A stretch of DNA of 64,000 bases from Candidatus Omnitrophota bacterium (GTDB lineage: Bacteria; Hinthialibacterota; Hinthialibacteria; Hinthialibacterales; JAKPRU01), in contig JAKQSI010000065.1 of the NCBI GenBank assembly GCA_029570205.1, positions 1-64,000 on the forward strand. The letters are read 5' to 3'. Position numbers and translations under genes: made by a program. The notes beneath the pieces were generated by a model. The model was not told the DNA's origin. It ran no database searches and worked only from the letters and a program-made list of their open reading frames with translations. This document shows positions 17,811 to 27,548 of the stretch, piece after piece (within the stretch, counting starts at the first letter, position 1; every line of letters begins with the position of its first letter).

Positions 17811-18854
17811 TTACCGGCTCGTAAGTGTTTTTACCGTCTCTTGAAAGATATCCGCCAGGCTTTTGGTAATATCCCAATTCGGGTAATGGGATTTCAATTT
17901 GGACAGATTTGAAATGTAGCAGATATGGTCGCCTTCACGGTTCTTGTCTACATATTCATACCGCATCGGCTTTCGAGTAATTTGTTCGACTTGGGCAAAC
18001 GCTTCCAGGATCGAGCAGGAGTTTGCCCTCCCGCCCCCGATGTTATACACTTCGCCGGGACGCGGATTTCCTGCAATTTCCTCAATGGCCCGCGCGACAT
18101 CGAAGGAATGGATATTATCGCGCACCTGTTTTCCTTTGTAGCCGAAAATCCGGTATAATCCGCCTTCGACATTGACCTTTACAAGATAATTCAGGAATCC
18201 GTGCAGCTCGACACCGCTGTGATGGGGCCCGGTCAAACATCCGCCACGCAGGCAGACCGTTTTCATACCGAAGTAGCGTCCGTATTCCTGTACCAGGATA
18301 TCCGCCGCAAGTTTGGAGGCCCCGAACAGGCTATGCTTGGATCGGTCGATCCGCATGGTTTCGTCGATCCCCGCGAAATGAGCGGGGTCGGCATACTCCC
18401 AGCGTGTCTCCAATTCTTTGAGAGGCAACTCATTGGGGGCATCGCCGTAGACTTTGTTGGTACTCATGTGGACAAACACGGCGTCCGGGTGATAGCGGCG
18501 GGTTGCCTCCAGAAGGTTCAGGGTTCCCCCAGCATTTACATCAAAATCGTCGAACGGGCGGTCTTTCGCCAAGTCGTGAGACGGCTGCGCGGCGCAGTGA
18601 ACCACGAGGTCGAAACCGCGGTCCTGAAACAGGTTCAGAATCGCTTCCCGATCCCGGATATCCAGATCGACGGATCGGAAATGCTTTGTTGTAGATTCCA
18701 GACGCCTGCGGTTCCAGGTGGTGTCGCCCCTGGGGCCGAAAAAATCCGCGCGCATGTTATTGTCGATTCCCAGAATTTCCGATGCCCGGGGGTCAAAATA
18801 GGCGACGACTTCCGAGCCGATCAGACCGCTCGATCCCGTAACCAGTACTTTCAT
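17811..18854 (-). CDS. NAD-dependent sugar-nucleotide epimerase (CDP-paratose 2-epimerase-like)
   Basis: This extended short-chain dehydrogenase has about 347 residues. The N-terminal Rossmann motif is [14 protein letters not shown], and the catalytic Tyr/Lys pair appears to be replaced by the [12 protein letters not shown] stretch, with [11 protein letters not shown] upstream. The region [25 protein letters not shown] is like CDP-paratose/tyvelose epimerases. These make 3,6-dideoxyhexoses of O-antigens, although related SDRs use other substrates. GGAATGG precedes the second ATG (18854), which I chose. It is in a run with a nucleotidyltransferase upstream and lysS/wecB downstream. Confidence 0.72.
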   Translation of the reverse strand: MKVLVTGSSGLIGSEVVAYFDPRASEILGIDNNMRADFFGPRGDTTWNRRRLESTTKHFRSVDLDIRDREAILNLFQDRGFDLVVHCAAQPSHDLAKDRPFDDFDVNAGGTLNLLEATRRYHPDAVFVHMSTNKVYGDAPNELPLKELETRWEYADPAHFAGIDETMRIDRSKHSLFGASKLAADILVQEYGRYFGMKTVCLRGGCLTGPHHSGVELHGFLNYLVKVNVEGGLYRIFGYKGKQVRDNIHSFDVARAIEEIAGNPRPGEVYNIGGGRANSCSILEAFAQVEQITRKPMRYEYVDKNREGDHICYISNLSKLKSHYPNWDITKSLADIFQETVKTLTSR

Positions 18855-18961
18855 CATCCATTCCGATCAAAAAAGAAATTGAATATGCATGCAAAATCGG
18901 ATTGTGCCTGTGTCTTGTCCGGCAAACAAGTGAAGCAGGAGAAGAGGGTGACAGGGAGGCT

Positions 18962-20326
18962 CTATTTCAGCCCGGTTTTTCTCAGATGATCCTCGATATC
19001 ATCCAGTTCCTGCATGGTGTTGAATCCGGCGGCGTCATAGTCTTCCAGGCGTGCCGCATACACCCGGAATTTGCGGGGCGCATCTTTCGCCCGGGTCAGA
19101 ATCTCTGCGGCGTCCGTCAGGTAAAACTCTCCTTGCGCATTGAGCGACTGAAGGCGATCCATGGACCAATATAACGCCTCCGAGGAGAACAGGTACAAAG
19201 ATACATTGACCAGATTGCAGCGTTCCTCCACTTCCTCCGGTGTCAGTGGAAACTCGGTTCCATCCGACTCATGCACACGGAATGTCAGCCGATCGGGATC
19301 GATCCGGGAGATCAGGTCTTCCCGTTTGCAGACCGGACCGTCATTAAGCAGCTTCCAAAGGTCCGGTCCCAGGGCCTTTTTCAATTTTTTCTCGCTGGGC
19401 TGCATTCGGATGAATTCACGGAGCAACGTATCGGTTTCAACGGTTTCCCCGTTGAGTTCATAAATGCGTCGGAACATTTGACGTTGAACGACATCCGGGC
19501 GTTCAATGATCGTTAATGCCCGCTCGTCTTTGCCGAAAACCACTCGACCCGAATTTGGCCACGAATTCTTGGCGGCAACCGCCAGTGTCATGTCGGATTG
19601 TTGAGAGCGGTGGATTTCCATCATGGCGGGGATGGCATTGGGGGAGAGAACCTTGTCCCCGGCAAGCAGCAGAATGGTTCCCTGGAAACCTCGATGGCGA
19701 AGAAACCAGGTTGCGCGACGCGCGGCGTCTCCCGTTCCCAGCGGCTGGGGCTGATAAACATAGTGACAATCCGACCGCAGGGCCTCAACAAAGTCCACCA
19801 CTTCCTGCCAGAAAAAACCCACAACCAGTACCATTGTCCTGGCCCCGGCGTTTGCGCAGGTATTCAAGGACCGTTCCAGGGCCGGTATGCCCGAAACCGG
19901 ATACAATACTTTCTGGCATGTGCTGTTGGCAAATCGTGTCCCCGTGCCGCCTGCCAGAATAATCACCGCGAAATCACCGTCTTCCGGCGCCATCTCGCGG
20001 TGCGGAAGCCGGCCGATCGTCTCCAGCGTTTTCACAATGTGTTCACCAACTCCAGGATTTCGGAGAGGATGCCACGCGCCCGGTCCTTCCTGCAAAATCG
20101 TCCCGGCGCTCAGGTCGATGGAAATATGGCTCCGACCGGCCAGGTCGCAGAGCGATTTCCACACATCGGGATATACCTCCGGCAGCTCTTTCAGAACTTC
20201 CGGACGGCATCCTTTCAGCTGAAGACGGATTGGAAAAGACTTCGCATCGGAACACACAAACTCAACCTCACCGGAACGCGGCAATTTGCGAAAAACATAC
20301 ACGCGCTGGACAATTGTATCGCGCAC
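18962..20326 (-). CDS. Sugar-1-phosphate nucleotidyltransferase with an N-terminal extension
   Basis: This protein has 454 residues from a GTG start. Residues 1 to about 110 form an unrecognised extension. From about 115 a nucleotidyltransferase fold begins with VIILAGGTGTRFANSTCQKVLYP, continues with YQPQPLGTGDAARRA and LLLAGDKVLSP, and ends with EFYLTDAAEIL, as in GlmU N-terminal domains (UTP:GlcNAc-1-phosphate). The left-handed beta-helix acetyltransferase of GlmU is absent. I infer a UDP-HexNAc or related pyrophosphorylase feeding the epimerases downstream; the nucleotide and sugar are not established. The ribosome binding site is weak. Confidence 0.75.
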   Translation of the reverse strand: MRDTIVQRVYVFRKLPRSGEVEFVCSDAKSFPIRLQLKGCRPEVLKELPEVYPDVWKSLCDLAGRSHISIDLSAGTILQEGPGAWHPLRNPGVGEHIVKTLETIGRLPHREMAPEDGDFAVIILAGGTGTRFANSTCQKVLYPVSGIPALERSLNTCANAGARTMVLVVGFFWQEVVDFVEALRSDCHYVYQPQPLGTGDAARRATWFLRHRGFQGTILLLAGDKVLSPNAIPAMMEIHRSQQSDMTLAVAAKNSWPNSGRVVFGKDERALTIIERPDVVQRQMFRRIYELNGETVETDTLLREFIRMQPSEKKLKKALGPDLWKLLNDGPVCKREDLISRIDPDRLTFRVHESDGTEFPLTPEEVEERCNLVNVSLYLFSSEALYWSMDRLQSLNAQGEFYLTDAAEILTRAKDAPRKFRVYAARLEDYDAAGFNTMQELDDIEDHLRKTGLK

Positions 20327-20385
20327 GGTAATCTATGGTACGTTTCCATGCAAGGCTGCTTTCGACAGGCACGGACCTCAGTTCC

Positions 20386-20412
20386 ACCGGTGGGTCAGGC
20401 GTCTCTGAGCCG
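20386..20412. repeat. Third, decayed copy of the GGTCAGGCGTCTCTG repeat
   Basis: ACCGGTGGGTCAGGCGTCTCTGAGCC matches the unit at 228-250, but the right arm of the hairpin (GCCTGA) is changed to GAGCCG, so it no longer folds. It lies in the intergenic space between the divergent nucleotidyltransferase and aminotransferase genes. Confidence 0.45.
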
Positions 20413-20568
20413 CAACAAAGGGTGGAAATCACGCTTTCTTCATCCCATCACCGGCCCCGCCGGAGGGGTGGTTGAAATGACAGGCCCCTTGTCATTTCCA
20501 GCGGATGGAAAGAATCTCAACAGACAAATCGCTTTATCCGGCAACGCAACGGACAAGGATATCACCGC

Positions 20569-21732
20569 ATGAAACGGGAGCCGTATTTGGTGTTTGGAAG
20601 TCCTCGGATTGAAGAGGATGAGATTGCGGAAGTTGTGGATTCACTTCGCTCCGGTTGGATATCCACGGGTCCCAAAGTGGCCCGTTTCGAGGAGATGTTT
20701 CGGGACTATATTGGTTGCCGATTTGCCCGCGCAACCAGCTCCTGCACAGCGGGTCTTCACCTGGCCATGGTTGTGGCCGGTGTCGAGCCGGGGGATGAGG
20801 TGATTACCACGCCCCTTACCTTTGCGGCGACCGCCAACGCGATCCTTCATGCGGGCGGCAAACCCGTTTTTGTCGATATTGATCCCCATACGTTCAATAT
20901 CGATCCGAAGAAAATCCCGGAAAAGATCACAGCACAGACCCGGGCAATTGTTCCAGTTCACCTGGCCGGACGCCCCTGCCCTATGAATCCCATTCTGGAG
21001 ATCGCGGAGCCCCACAACCTCCTGGTGATCGAGGATGCGGCTCATGCCATTGAGGCGCAATATCACGGGCGAAAAATCGGAACCATCGGCGACCTGACCG
21101 TGTTCAGCTTCTATGTTACGAAAAACCTGACCACCGGCGAGGGCGGCATGATCACGACAAATCGCGCCGATTGGAGCGAAGCCATCGAGCGATTTGCTCT
21201 GCACGGTCTTTCACGCGGAGCCTGGAAACGGTTCTCCGATGACGGATTCAAGCACTATGAAGTCGTAGTTCCCGGATTCAAATACAACATGATGGACATC
21301 CAGGCTGCTTTGGGCATCCATCAATTGGGCAAGATAGAGGCGTATCACAAACGACGCGAGGAGATTTGGCGGCGCTATGATGAAGCCTTTACTTCCGCGC
21401 CGCTGGACCTCTCACCGCTACCGGAGGAAAACACCGTTCACGCGCGGCATTTATACGTGGTCCGGCTCCGTCTTGATGAGCTGAAAATCAACCGGGACGG
21501 TGTGGTCGAGCAACTGCACCGGCGCGGAATCGGAACCGGCATTCATTATCGGGCACTTCATCTTCATTCGTATTATCGGGAGACATTCGGTCTCAGGCCG
21601 GAGGATTTTCCTCACGCGACCGACTATTCCGAACGTGCCTTTTCTCTGCCGCTTTCGGCGAAATTGACGGACCGGGATGTGGAAGATGTGATCGCGATTC
21701 TCACGGAGGTTCTCGAAGAGAATCGGCGTTAA
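20569..21732 (+). CDS. DegT/DnrJ/EryC1/StrS-family sugar aminotransferase
   Basis: This PLP enzyme of 387 residues transfers an amino group to a keto-sugar nucleotide. Family marks are the start SPRIEEDEIAEVV, ISTGPKVARFE, the cofactor region VIEDAAHAIEA, and the lysine in FYVTKNLTTGEGG that forms the Schiff base. C-terminal RGIGTGIHYRALHLH is typical. It resembles enzymes that make 4-amino-4,6-dideoxy sugars, but no matching dehydratase is in the window. AAGGA lies ten bases before the ATG. It diverges from the minus-strand sugar-nucleotide run. Confidence 0.88.
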   Translation: MKREPYLVFGSPRIEEDEIAEVVDSLRSGWISTGPKVARFEEMFRDYIGCRFARATSSCTAGLHLAMVVAGVEPGDEVITTPLTFAATANAILHAGGKPVFVDIDPHTFNIDPKKIPEKITAQTRAIVPVHLAGRPCPMNPILEIAEPHNLLVIEDAAHAIEAQYHGRKIGTIGDLTVFSFYVTKNLTTGEGGMITTNRADWSEAIERFALHGLSRGAWKRFSDDGFKHYEVVVPGFKYNMMDIQAALGIHQLGKIEAYHKRREEIWRRYDEAFTSAPLDLSPLPEENTVHARHLYVVRLRLDELKINRDGVVEQLHRRGIGTGIHYRALHLHSYYRETFGLRPEDFPHATDYSERAFSLPLSAKLTDRDVEDVIAILTEVLEENRR

Positions 21733-21881
21733 TGCGGCTCAGTCGGGAGGGTTCCACGCCGGTTCATTCCATGTTTCGTTGAAACGGCATCCGATCGCAG
21801 CGGGATAAGGTTCAGCCTTCCACGGGACTGCTCGCTTCTTTTTGGCTTTACCGGGATTTTGTCCTGAAATAGGATAAGATT

Positions 21882-23555
21882 ATGATACTGCTCTGGCTTG
21901 TTCTGGTTCTCCAGACCGCGCCGCCGGATGCACAGCCGACCGCCGAAGAGCCGGTTTCCGCCGGTGAGATTCGACTGGGTGCGCTCCAATCCCCGGATGA
22001 TATCCTCTATTACCCAATCCGTGAGACAATTGACCAAAAACAACTCAGCATTGCCCTGTATGGCCATATTTACCGGCGCCAGGAACCCCAGTCGCCCTAC
22101 CTGTCTGCTCCTGTTTTGATCCTGGAAAGACGCAATCGGTCCGGTTTTCCCGAGGAATCCTGGCAGGAGGTAGACCGGGCTTTCCCGCCCGCGCCCGGAA
22201 TTGAAGTGGCCCGGCTTCAAAACGTTGTTCTCCATCCCCCGTTCCAATATCGAATCGGCGTTACATCTCGCTTTCACAATGGGGGAAGATACGCCCTTGT
22301 TCTGGACCCATCGATGGACGGATACGAATTTGAGGTAGAGGACCTGGATTTTCGCTCCAATCCACACGGCTACCCGTTTACCCTGTCCTGCGCGTATGTG
22401 GCACAGGACCCTTTTTCCCTCCATAACGCCAGGATTCTTATCGGGACGGAAGAAGGCTATGTATTAGAGAGTACGGATGAGGCAAAACACTGGCGTATTC
22501 TTTACCCCCCTCCCGGTGGGCCGCTTCCGTACGGTCCTGTGTTTGGGATTTTTCAGGATTCTGCGGGGATTCTCTACTTCAGCCCATGGACTACCCGGGA
22601 ATCCGTTCTTTCCCGTAACGTTCACGGCCAGGTTCTGGAGAGCCGGGATGGGGGGCATACCTGGCAAACCGCCCTTCGATTTCAATGGCCCACCGGAACC
22701 GCCTGGCGAATGACGGAAGATTTTCAGGGTAATGTATTGATCGGCGAGTACACGTCCGAGTGGGACGGCGAAAGCGCGTCGCCGTTTACCGGAAACATCT
22801 GGCGAAGGAAGCCGAACAGCACACCGGGCGACCCGTTCGAACCGGTCTATTCCAATCCGAATATCAATCCGGATACGCCCAATAATCATGTCCATTACAT
22901 CGGCGTCGATCCGTTCACCGGCCATATTTATGCGACCTTCGGTGACGGCAACGTCGGCAGGTTTGTTGTTTCACGAGAGAACGGGGACCCCGGCACATGG
23001 CGCACGTTGGAAACGGGAGTAGACTCCCAATACACGGCCATTACGTTCACCCCCGATTATTTGTTTTTGGGACAAGACACGAATCGTGCGTTCAAGAAAG
23101 TCATCCGGTGGGAGAAAAGTAAAGAGGCCGTTTACGGAAACGAGCCTTTTTGGACCACAACCATTATGGATCATCTGCCCGGCGCGCCGATTCCGTGGAC
23201 GGACAAAGGAAACTGGTTCTGGAGTCACTTCCTGAACGGGCGCCATGTTGTCCTTTTCCAATATCTACCTTATGGCATGGAGCCGCTCGATAACGGGCAA
23301 ATGCAGTCCCCACGCCTGTATGCCACAAACAATCTCGGCGAGACCTGGTGGCGCGTGTTGACTTTTCCGCCTGTCCCGATCAGCGATGTTCCAATTCATG
23401 GGTTCTATGGCCCGAAATCCGCATCCAATGTCGGACCGGACGGTTGGATTTACGCATCGTACGGAACCGTCCAGTCGTCTATCTACAAAGGATTTCGCAT
23501 TCGCTTGCGCAGCTCTACTGAAAGTTATGTTCCCGGAAGTGATCAATACCATTAA
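21882..23555 (+). CDS. Exported beta-propeller (BNR/Asp-box, sialidase-like fold) protein
   Basis: This 557-residue protein begins with a short signal-like hydrophobic stretch. The middle has Asp-box motifs such as ESRDGGHTW and related forms (STDEAKHWRI, NNLGETWWRV), typical of six-bladed sialidase-like propellers. The sialidase catalytic residues were not identified, so a binding or structural role is as likely as hydrolysis. Residues about 20-170 precede the propeller and are not recognised. AGGA is placed eight bases before the ATG. It stands alone, convergent with the dehydrogenase gene. Confidence 0.65.
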   Translation: MILLWLVLVLQTAPPDAQPTAEEPVSAGEIRLGALQSPDDILYYPIRETIDQKQLSIALYGHIYRRQEPQSPYLSAPVLILERRNRSGFPEESWQEVDRAFPPAPGIEVARLQNVVLHPPFQYRIGVTSRFHNGGRYALVLDPSMDGYEFEVEDLDFRSNPHGYPFTLSCAYVAQDPFSLHNARILIGTEEGYVLESTDEAKHWRILYPPPGGPLPYGPVFGIFQDSAGILYFSPWTTRESVLSRNVHGQVLESRDGGHTWQTALRFQWPTGTAWRMTEDFQGNVLIGEYTSEWDGESASPFTGNIWRRKPNSTPGDPFEPVYSNPNINPDTPNNHVHYIGVDPFTGHIYATFGDGNVGRFVVSRENGDPGTWRTLETGVDSQYTAITFTPDYLFLGQDTNRAFKKVIRWEKSKEAVYGNEPFWTTTIMDHLPGAPIPWTDKGNWFWSHFLNGRHVVLFQYLPYGMEPLDNGQMQSPRLYATNNLGETWWRVLTFPPVPISDVPIHGFYGPKSASNVGPDGWIYASYGTVQSSIYKGFRIRLRSSTESYVPGSDQYH

Positions 23556-23675
23556 TGCCCTGCAACCGAATCGCCTTCATATAGACATTTGCCTATTGTG
23601 TTACTGTACCGTGGATACCAATCCTATGCCGAATTGCGGGTTGTTCCTCGCGGATTCCTGCAGATCCCAGATGTC

Positions 23676-24674
23676 TTATCTATTTTGTTCCATTCCCTGC
23701 CTTTTTGAAAACACCTCCGGATTTACGCAATTCGGAGGAACCTTGCCCTGAAGCGCCGCGATCAGATTCTCCGCCGCCATGATCGCCATCCGGGCCCGAG
23801 TCTCAAATGACGCACTGCCGATATGAGGAAGAAGGACGACATTCTCCATTTCCAGCAATTCCGGCTCGATGTGCGGCTCATGCTCAAATACATCCAACCC
23901 CGCTCCTGCAATCCTCCGTTCCTGGAGAGCCTTGACCAGCGCCTTCTCATCAACCACCGGCCCGCGCGATGTGTTAATCAGGTACGCCGTGGATTTCATA
24001 AGATGAAATTCCTTTTCTCCGATCAAATGTTCCGTCTGATCGGTAAGCGGTACATGAAGCGTAACAAAATCGGACTGCCGAAGCAGCGTTTCAAAATCCG
24101 TGCGCATGGCATGAAGCGATTGCGCCGCAGACGAATCGAGTTCGAAATCATCCGAGTAGAGAATCCGCATGTCGAAACCGGTCGCACGTTTCGCGACGGC
24201 CTGACCGATACGCCCCATGCCGACAATCCCCAGGGTTTTCGCGTAAATGTCTCCACCGAGCATCAACAGCGGTCCCCACCCGTCAAATTTCCCCGCGCGA
24301 GTAAACCGATCGGCCTCCGCGATGCGCCGGGCCACGGACATGAGAAGCGCCCACGTCAAATCCGCCGTCGTGTCCGTCAATACACCCGGTGTATTCGTCA
24401 CCGGGATTCCGCGCGCCGTCGCCGCGGCCAGATCGATATTGTTGAATCCGACGGCGCAATTGGCTACAGCGCGCAGGGTGGGCGCGGAATCAAACAGTTC
24501 CGTATCAATGCGATCCGTCAACAGGCTCAGCAGACCGTCCTTTCCCTGAACCGCTTCCAATAACTCTTCGCGCGTCATATTCCGGTCGTGCGGAAATACC
24601 TCTACCTCGCAATGCGCCCGCAGAATCTCCAGTCCGGGTTCCGGTATTCGTCTCGTTACCAGTACTTTGTCCAC
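23676..24674 (-). CDS. D-2-hydroxyacid dehydrogenase (glyoxylate/hydroxypyruvate reductase type)
   Basis: This cytoplasmic NAD(P)-dependent enzyme has 332 residues. The Rossmann motif is LGIVGMGRIGQAVAKRA. The catalytic Arg (INTSRGPVVDE), Glu (GLDVFEHEPHIEPEL) and His (LLPHIGSASFETR) are all present, as in D-glycerate dehydrogenase/GhrB. It reduces glyoxylate or hydroxypyruvate, linking sugar-acid breakdown to glycerate. The start is GTG with AAAGG upstream. It lies 48 bases after the DUF2961 gene on the same strand, suggesting one transcript. Confidence 0.9.
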   Translation of the reverse strand: MDKVLVTRRIPEPGLEILRAHCEVEVFPHDRNMTREELLEAVQGKDGLLSLLTDRIDTELFDSAPTLRAVANCAVGFNNIDLAAATARGIPVTNTPGVLTDTTADLTWALLMSVARRIAEADRFTRAGKFDGWGPLLMLGGDIYAKTLGIVGMGRIGQAVAKRATGFDMRILYSDDFELDSSAAQSLHAMRTDFETLLRQSDFVTLHVPLTDQTEHLIGEKEFHLMKSTAYLINTSRGPVVDEKALVKALQERRIAGAGLDVFEHEPHIEPELLEMENVVLLPHIGSASFETRARMAIMAAENLIAALQGKVPPNCVNPEVFSKRQGMEQNR

Positions 24675-24722
24675 AACTACTTGACCTTTCTTTTTGAAAT
24701 GTTCCTGTCCGTGCAGTCGCGA

Positions 24723-25919
24723 TCAGTACACCGAAAGATCGTCGCGCCCGGGCAGCTCGGGGAACTGTGGGGTCGGCAGTGTCTGGTACCAGTATGCCAC
24801 CGATGCAATATCATCCTGGCGCGGTCGATACCGGTCCTCTGTGGCCCACCCAAGGCTCTGAATCGTTACACGTAAATCCCGGTCGAACCGAATGGGGTCC
24901 ATGATGTGCCATCGGTATAGTCCGAATCGCTGTTGCGATTTCTCGACTCCGTCCGGACGGATTACCTGCGGCATCCCCAGGAAAGGCGTCGAGTACTCGA
25001 CGTATTGTCCGTTCCGTTGGAAACCGTAGGATCCGCCGAAATAATCTTCCGTGCCGGTCCCGCAGATCGTCGGGTACTTGTCATCACCGTCGATGTAGAA
25101 CTTGATTTCACCCTCTCCCCACCAGCCGCCGCTGTTCACTCCCCAAGCCATATAAGTTCCCACATAGTGGCCTTTTCCGGTTACCCGATCCAGGATTGTG
25201 AAATCTTCCTTGTACGGAAGGGGATTGGATCGATGGAACTGCGCGTGAAAATAGGCGCAATCCTGTGGGATTTCCGTTAATGTGTAGTTAACCTGGTAGT
25301 ACAGGGTCTTCTTGTCATTGTCTCGATTCTCCAGGGTGATCCGGCAGTGTTTCTGAAACGGCATCAGCCAATAGCAATTCATCGCACTGCCGGGATTGAC
25401 GGCTACCGGCAGCGAGTTAATCTGCGCAACCGGCCCCCAGCCTGTACAGAAGAAATCTCCAAGAGGAACTTCCACCGACGGGTTTTTTTGTCCGTCCCAG
25501 TAAATCCGGAGAATCGTGTCGCGGCATACCAGATTCCCTGTCACCCACATACTCTGGATAGACCCCGGCCCGTCGATTTCGGCCATAGTGAAAATGGAAT
25601 GGCCATCCACGGTCACACAGGGCGCGACTTTCCAACCCTGTCCGAGTTCTCGGGCGGCGTTTGCGCCCTCGCCCTCGGTTGCCGTTGCGCCTTTTCCCTT
25701 TTCGCCTCTGGGATTCTCTGCGCTGATCGAGCGGCTTTGGGCATCGGACAGACGCGGCAGGTTGCCCAAGTTCATATAGAGTCCGCTGAACGGTTCCATT
25801 TCCTTCATCTCCTTTTGCGCCGGCTGCGCTGCGGTTTTACGTTCGCGTGCCTGGATATCGGCGCAGCCCAGCAGAGTCATCGCAAATCCAATCAAAACGA
25901 ATTGAGAGACCGTCCTCAT
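24723..25919 (-). CDS. DUF2961-family lipoprotein (GH172-type fold)
   Basis: This 398-residue protein has a lipoprotein signal (MTLLGCAD, Cys at about 19). The DUF2961 core includes AEIDGPGSIQSMWV, LRIYWDGQKNPSVEVPLGDFF, INSLPVAVNPGSAMNCYW and ICGTGTEDYFGGSYGF. Some family members are glycoside hydrolases of GH172 acting on fructose or arabinose-type sugars; these have a jelly-roll fold and assemble as oligomers. A low-complexity Gly/Glu/Ala stretch (about 70-90) follows the anchor. AAAGGACAGAGG precedes the ATG. I infer outer-membrane carbohydrate processing. Confidence 0.82.
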   Translation of the reverse strand: MRTVSQFVLIGFAMTLLGCADIQARERKTAAQPAQKEMKEMEPFSGLYMNLGNLPRLSDAQSRSISAENPRGEKGKGATATEGEGANAARELGQGWKVAPCVTVDGHSIFTMAEIDGPGSIQSMWVTGNLVCRDTILRIYWDGQKNPSVEVPLGDFFCTGWGPVAQINSLPVAVNPGSAMNCYWLMPFQKHCRITLENRDNDKKTLYYQVNYTLTEIPQDCAYFHAQFHRSNPLPYKEDFTILDRVTGKGHYVGTYMAWGVNSGGWWGEGEIKFYIDGDDKYPTICGTGTEDYFGGSYGFQRNGQYVEYSTPFLGMPQVIRPDGVEKSQQRFGLYRWHIMDPIRFDRDLRVTIQSLGWATEDRYRPRQDDIASVAYWYQTLPTPQFPELPGRDDLSVY

Positions 25920-26333
25920 GACCTCTGTCCTTTCTTGAACCGGATTTCGAACTTCGGAGAAATGTGGACAATTTTATTGAAGATGACAAGGGAAGGGGCT
26001 TGCCCGAATGAACTCCTGTCGGTCACCGTTTTGCACGGCACGCCGTTCCGGCAACCGTTCTGTTGACAGGCCCCCGGTGTAGCGAGGTAGCGGATGGAAC
26101 TGAGCAAAGTAGCAATAATCGAGACAGCGGCGGCGGCGCAGATTCGGCGTCCCGCAACGGCCCATAACATCCCGTTTCGCAAACGAACAGGCCGGATCGG
26201 TTCGTGTGCGCCGCCGATCGTGATACAAATCCTGTTCTCTTGTCATACGGACACAAGTATCTGAGAATAGTGTCAAAATGCAGCAGATGAATAACGGCAA
26301 GGGACTTTGCTGATTCATCTTCAGGAGGAAACA
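25920..26333. other. Intergenic region between divergent DUF2961 and Gfo/Idh genes
   Basis: No coding frame here is convincing. The region holds both divergent promoters, a possible TTGTCA-17-GAGAAT promoter near 26239-26267 for the plus-strand gene, and a leader hairpin listed separately. I see nothing else. Confidence 0.4.
26285..26320 (+). promoter_or_regulatory. Leader hairpin next to the ribosome binding site of the Gfo/Idh gene
   Basis: AGATGAAT (26285-26292) pairs perfectly with ATTCATCT (26313-26320), and an inner GCAAG/CTTTGC stem is possible. It ends a few bases before AGGAGG (26323-26328). It could modulate translation or stabilise the message. Confidence 0.4.
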
Positions 26334-27530
26334 ATGATCGACGGAAAGAAGAATGCGGAAAGATTTCCGAGAAGAGATTTTCTGGTAGGAATTACAGGTG
26401 CAGCGGTCGCGGGATGGGTTCATCCGCAGGCTTCGGTCGCCTCGGAGGGGGGGAAGATTCGAATCGGCGTGGTTGGGGGCGGATTCGGAACCGCGTTCTG
26501 CTGGCATGAGCATCCGAACTGCGAAGTGGCGGCGGTCAGCGACCTTCGCGCGGACCGCCGGGACCGGCTGGTCGCTCGCTTCAAATGCGACACCGTGTAT
26601 GAATCGCTGGAAAAGCTGATTCTCGATAAAACCCTGGACGCCGTGGCGGTGTTCACGCCTGCCCCGGATCACGTCCGCCATTGCACAGCGGTCATGAATA
26701 CCGGCAAGCATGTTATCAGCGCCGTTCCCGCCGCCATGACCCTGGAAGATTGCCAAACTCTGATTGATACGGTAAAGAAAACCGGTATGACTTACATGAT
26801 GGCGGAAACGAGCTACTATCGGCAGGAATCCATCACCGCACGCCAGTGGTTCAAGGAAGGCCGATTCGGCAATCTGTTCTATACCGAGGCGGAATATCAC
26901 CATCATACCGAACCGGACAACGAACTGAACTGGTACAACGGGGAGAAGACCTGGCGGTACGGATATCCCCCGATGTTGTACCCGACCCACTCTCTCGCCT
27001 TTCATGTGGGGGTTACCGGGGAGCGGCTCACGGAGGTGATGTGCCTGGGCCAGTCGAGAATGAATACCGGAGAATACCGGGATAATGTCTACAAAAATCC
27101 TTTCTGTAATGCCATGGCCTTGTATAAGACCAGCGGCGGTAACGCTGTCCGACACACGGAGTTTCGCTATGTCGCCGCGGAGATCTGCGAACGGGCACAG
27201 TGGTATGGTGATGAGATGAGTTTCTTCATGCCTACGGCTACCGGGTTCCCCGGCGTGGTCTGCCGCCGGGGTCAGAAGCCGGAACCGTTTGAGCAGCCGC
27301 TTCATTGGCAAACAGATATGCTGCCGGAACCTCTCCGGCACGACAGCGGTCACGGAGGTTCCCATACTTTCCTGACGCACGAGTTTATTTCCGCCCTGGT
27401 AGAAAACCGTCGGCCTGCGGTGGATGTCTACGAGGCCGTTGCGTACACCGCGCCCGGCATTGTGGCGCATGAATCATGTTTGAAAAATGGAGAATTACTC
27501 AAGATCCCCGATTTCGGGCGAGGCGCTTGA
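26334..27530 (+). CDS. Tat-exported Gfo/Idh/MocA-family oxidoreductase
   Basis: This protein of 398 residues starts at the ATG after AGGAGGAAACA. A Tat signal RRDFLVGITGAAVAG lies at about 13-28. A Rossmann domain follows: IRIGVVGGGFGTAFC, then AVSDLRADRRDRLV. The usual EKP motif is replaced by SAVPAAMTLEDC, so the lysine normally near the nicotinamide is absent. The C-terminal part has NWYNGEKTWRYG and PTHSLAFHVG. It probably binds NAD(P) in the cytoplasm before folded export, as Tat-exported members do. Substrate unknown; the carbohydrate genes around it suggest a sugar. Confidence 0.82.
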   Translation: MIDGKKNAERFPRRDFLVGITGAAVAGWVHPQASVASEGGKIRIGVVGGGFGTAFCWHEHPNCEVAAVSDLRADRRDRLVARFKCDTVYESLEKLILDKTLDAVAVFTPAPDHVRHCTAVMNTGKHVISAVPAAMTLEDCQTLIDTVKKTGMTYMMAETSYYRQESITARQWFKEGRFGNLFYTEAEYHHHTEPDNELNWYNGEKTWRYGYPPMLYPTHSLAFHVGVTGERLTEVMCLGQSRMNTGEYRDNVYKNPFCNAMALYKTSGGNAVRHTEFRYVAAEICERAQWYGDEMSFFMPTATGFPGVVCRRGQKPEPFEQPLHWQTDMLPEPLRHDSGHGGSHTFLTHEFISALVENRRPAVDVYEAVAYTAPGIVAHESCLKNGELLKIPDFGRGA

Positions 27531-27548
27531 CTTGCAAGCGGCGGTATT

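Noticed and set aside
25974-27470. Long open frame on the minus strand opposite the Gfo/Idh gene (498 codons)
   Set aside because: It is antisense to a clear gene with Tat signal and Rossmann motif, and its own translation has no recognisable domain and an Arg/His/Gly-rich composition.
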